From: Manis javanica
Taxonomy: Eukaryota > Chordata > Mammalia > Pholidota > Manidae
NCBI RefSeq assembly: GCF_040802235.1
Contig: NC_133167.1
Span: forward strand, 759,001-823,000
Direction of reading: 5' to 3'
DNA length: 64,000 bases
The position numbers and the translations under genes were made by a program. Below the pieces are notes generated by a model. The model saw only the letters and a list, made by a program, of their open reading frames with translations. It made no database searches and was not told the origin of the DNA. The first letter of the stretch is position 1. The number at the start of each line of letters is the position of its first letter. Shown here piece after piece: positions 63,440 to 64,000 of the stretch.

Positions 63440-63835
63440 TGTGTTCCACAGCTTTGATATGTTGTATCTTCAGTATTGTACGGTTCACAGTGTCTTCTAA
63501 TAACCAGTGAGATTTTGTTTCTGGCCCATGGGTTACTTAGAATTATATTGCTTAATGTCCAAACACTTGGGGGATTTGTAGGGTTTTTTGTTCTAGTTCG
63601 GTTTTGCTTTTGCTGTTGATGTATAGCTTAATTCTGTAGTCAGAGAACATATGCCTTATGATTTCAATTTTAAATTAAAATTCATTAGCGTTTGCTTTAA
63701 TGCTAACATATGACTAATTGTAGCAAATGTTCTATGTGCCAATGAAGTGGACTGTATGACACTCACTTTTCCTTCTGAGTGGCTGATAGAACAAGCAAGC
63801 CAAATTTTCGACTGTCTTAAGTCTTCATTTTCCAT
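63440..63835 (-). mobile_element. Antisense LINE-1 fragment
   Basis: CAGTGAGATTTTGTTTCTGG, CTTAATGTCCAAACACTTGG and GTAGTCAGAGAACATATGCC are characteristic reverse-strand L1 phrases. Confidence 0.75.
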
Positions 63836-63845
63836 TTGACCTCTT

Positions 63846-63848
63846 TTT

Positions 63849-63928
<80 letters not shown>

Positions 63929-63943
63929 ACTTTTTCTTTCTTC

Positions 63944-63979
<36 letters not shown>

Positions 63980-64000
63980 TTTTCTTTCTTCCTTCCTTTC
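63846..64000. repeat. (TTTC)n microsatellite, runs off the window
   Basis: A nearly pure TTTC tetranucleotide array has a few TTAC/TTCC interruptions. It is pyrimidine-only on one strand and continues past the window edge, so its full length is unknown. Confidence 0.97.

Noticed and set aside
51884-64000. KIF1A coding exon with its motor-domain start
   Set aside because: I looked for the conserved N-terminal kinesin motor sequence on the plus strand and did not see it; it presumably lies beyond the window.

Overview
This window is nuclear DNA from a placental mammal. It has spliced genes with GT-AG introns, CpG islands, many decayed LINE-1 copies, MIR/L2/DNA-transposon remnants and microsatellites. 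Gene order and orientation match the mammalian region corresponding to human 2q37.3, read in reverse: MAB21L4 (+), then AGXT (-), then what is probably the promoter and non-coding first exon of KIF1A (+). I could not fix the species. I saw none of the young lineage-specific SINEs I would recognise (Alu, rodent B1/B2, carnivore tRNA-Lys SINE, ruminant BovA). The one young-looking insertion, at 29.3-30.7 kb, resembles from memory a repeat common in pangolin (Manis) assemblies; that is a recollection, not a search result.

Layout. 0.56-1.19 kb is a CpG island with GC-box tandem repeats and no gene I could assign. 3.69-10.53 kb holds MAB21L4 (five coding exons, 437 aa). 10.5-17 kb is the convergent intergenic gap, filled by two plus-strand L1 3' ends. 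17.03-25.57 kb holds AGXT on the minus strand (eleven coding exons). Its core protein is 392 aa; an in-frame upstream ATG adds a 22-residue mitochondrial targeting extension, and the C-terminal tripeptide is NKL, a peroxisomal signal. 25.6-44.9 kb is non-coding, with DNA transposon, L2, MIR and nested L1 remnants and the env-derived insertion. 44.9-45.25 kb is a small CpG island with two RFX X-box motifs. 45.3-48.8 kb is LINE-derived. 49.2-51.6 kb is a large CpG island with a good splice donor at 50,042/50,043, best explained as KIF1A exon 1. 51.6-64 kb is presumed KIF1A intron 1, mostly antisense L1, ending inside a (TTTC)n array.

Functionally, AGXT is the liver enzyme that detoxifies glyoxylate, and its targeting signals suggest both mitochondrial and peroxisomal delivery. 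MAB21L4 is an epithelial Mab-21-domain protein. The genes are neighbours by conserved synteny, not members of a shared pathway. The most unusual object is the 1.4-kb insertion. It is a 5'-truncated, polyadenylated retroviral env-to-LTR transcript, apparently pasted in by L1 machinery (15-bp target-site duplication, TTTT/AA-type target, AATAAA 18 nt before the poly-A), and it keeps an uninterrupted envelope transmembrane-subunit frame. Repeat calls are by eye, so their boundaries are approximate.
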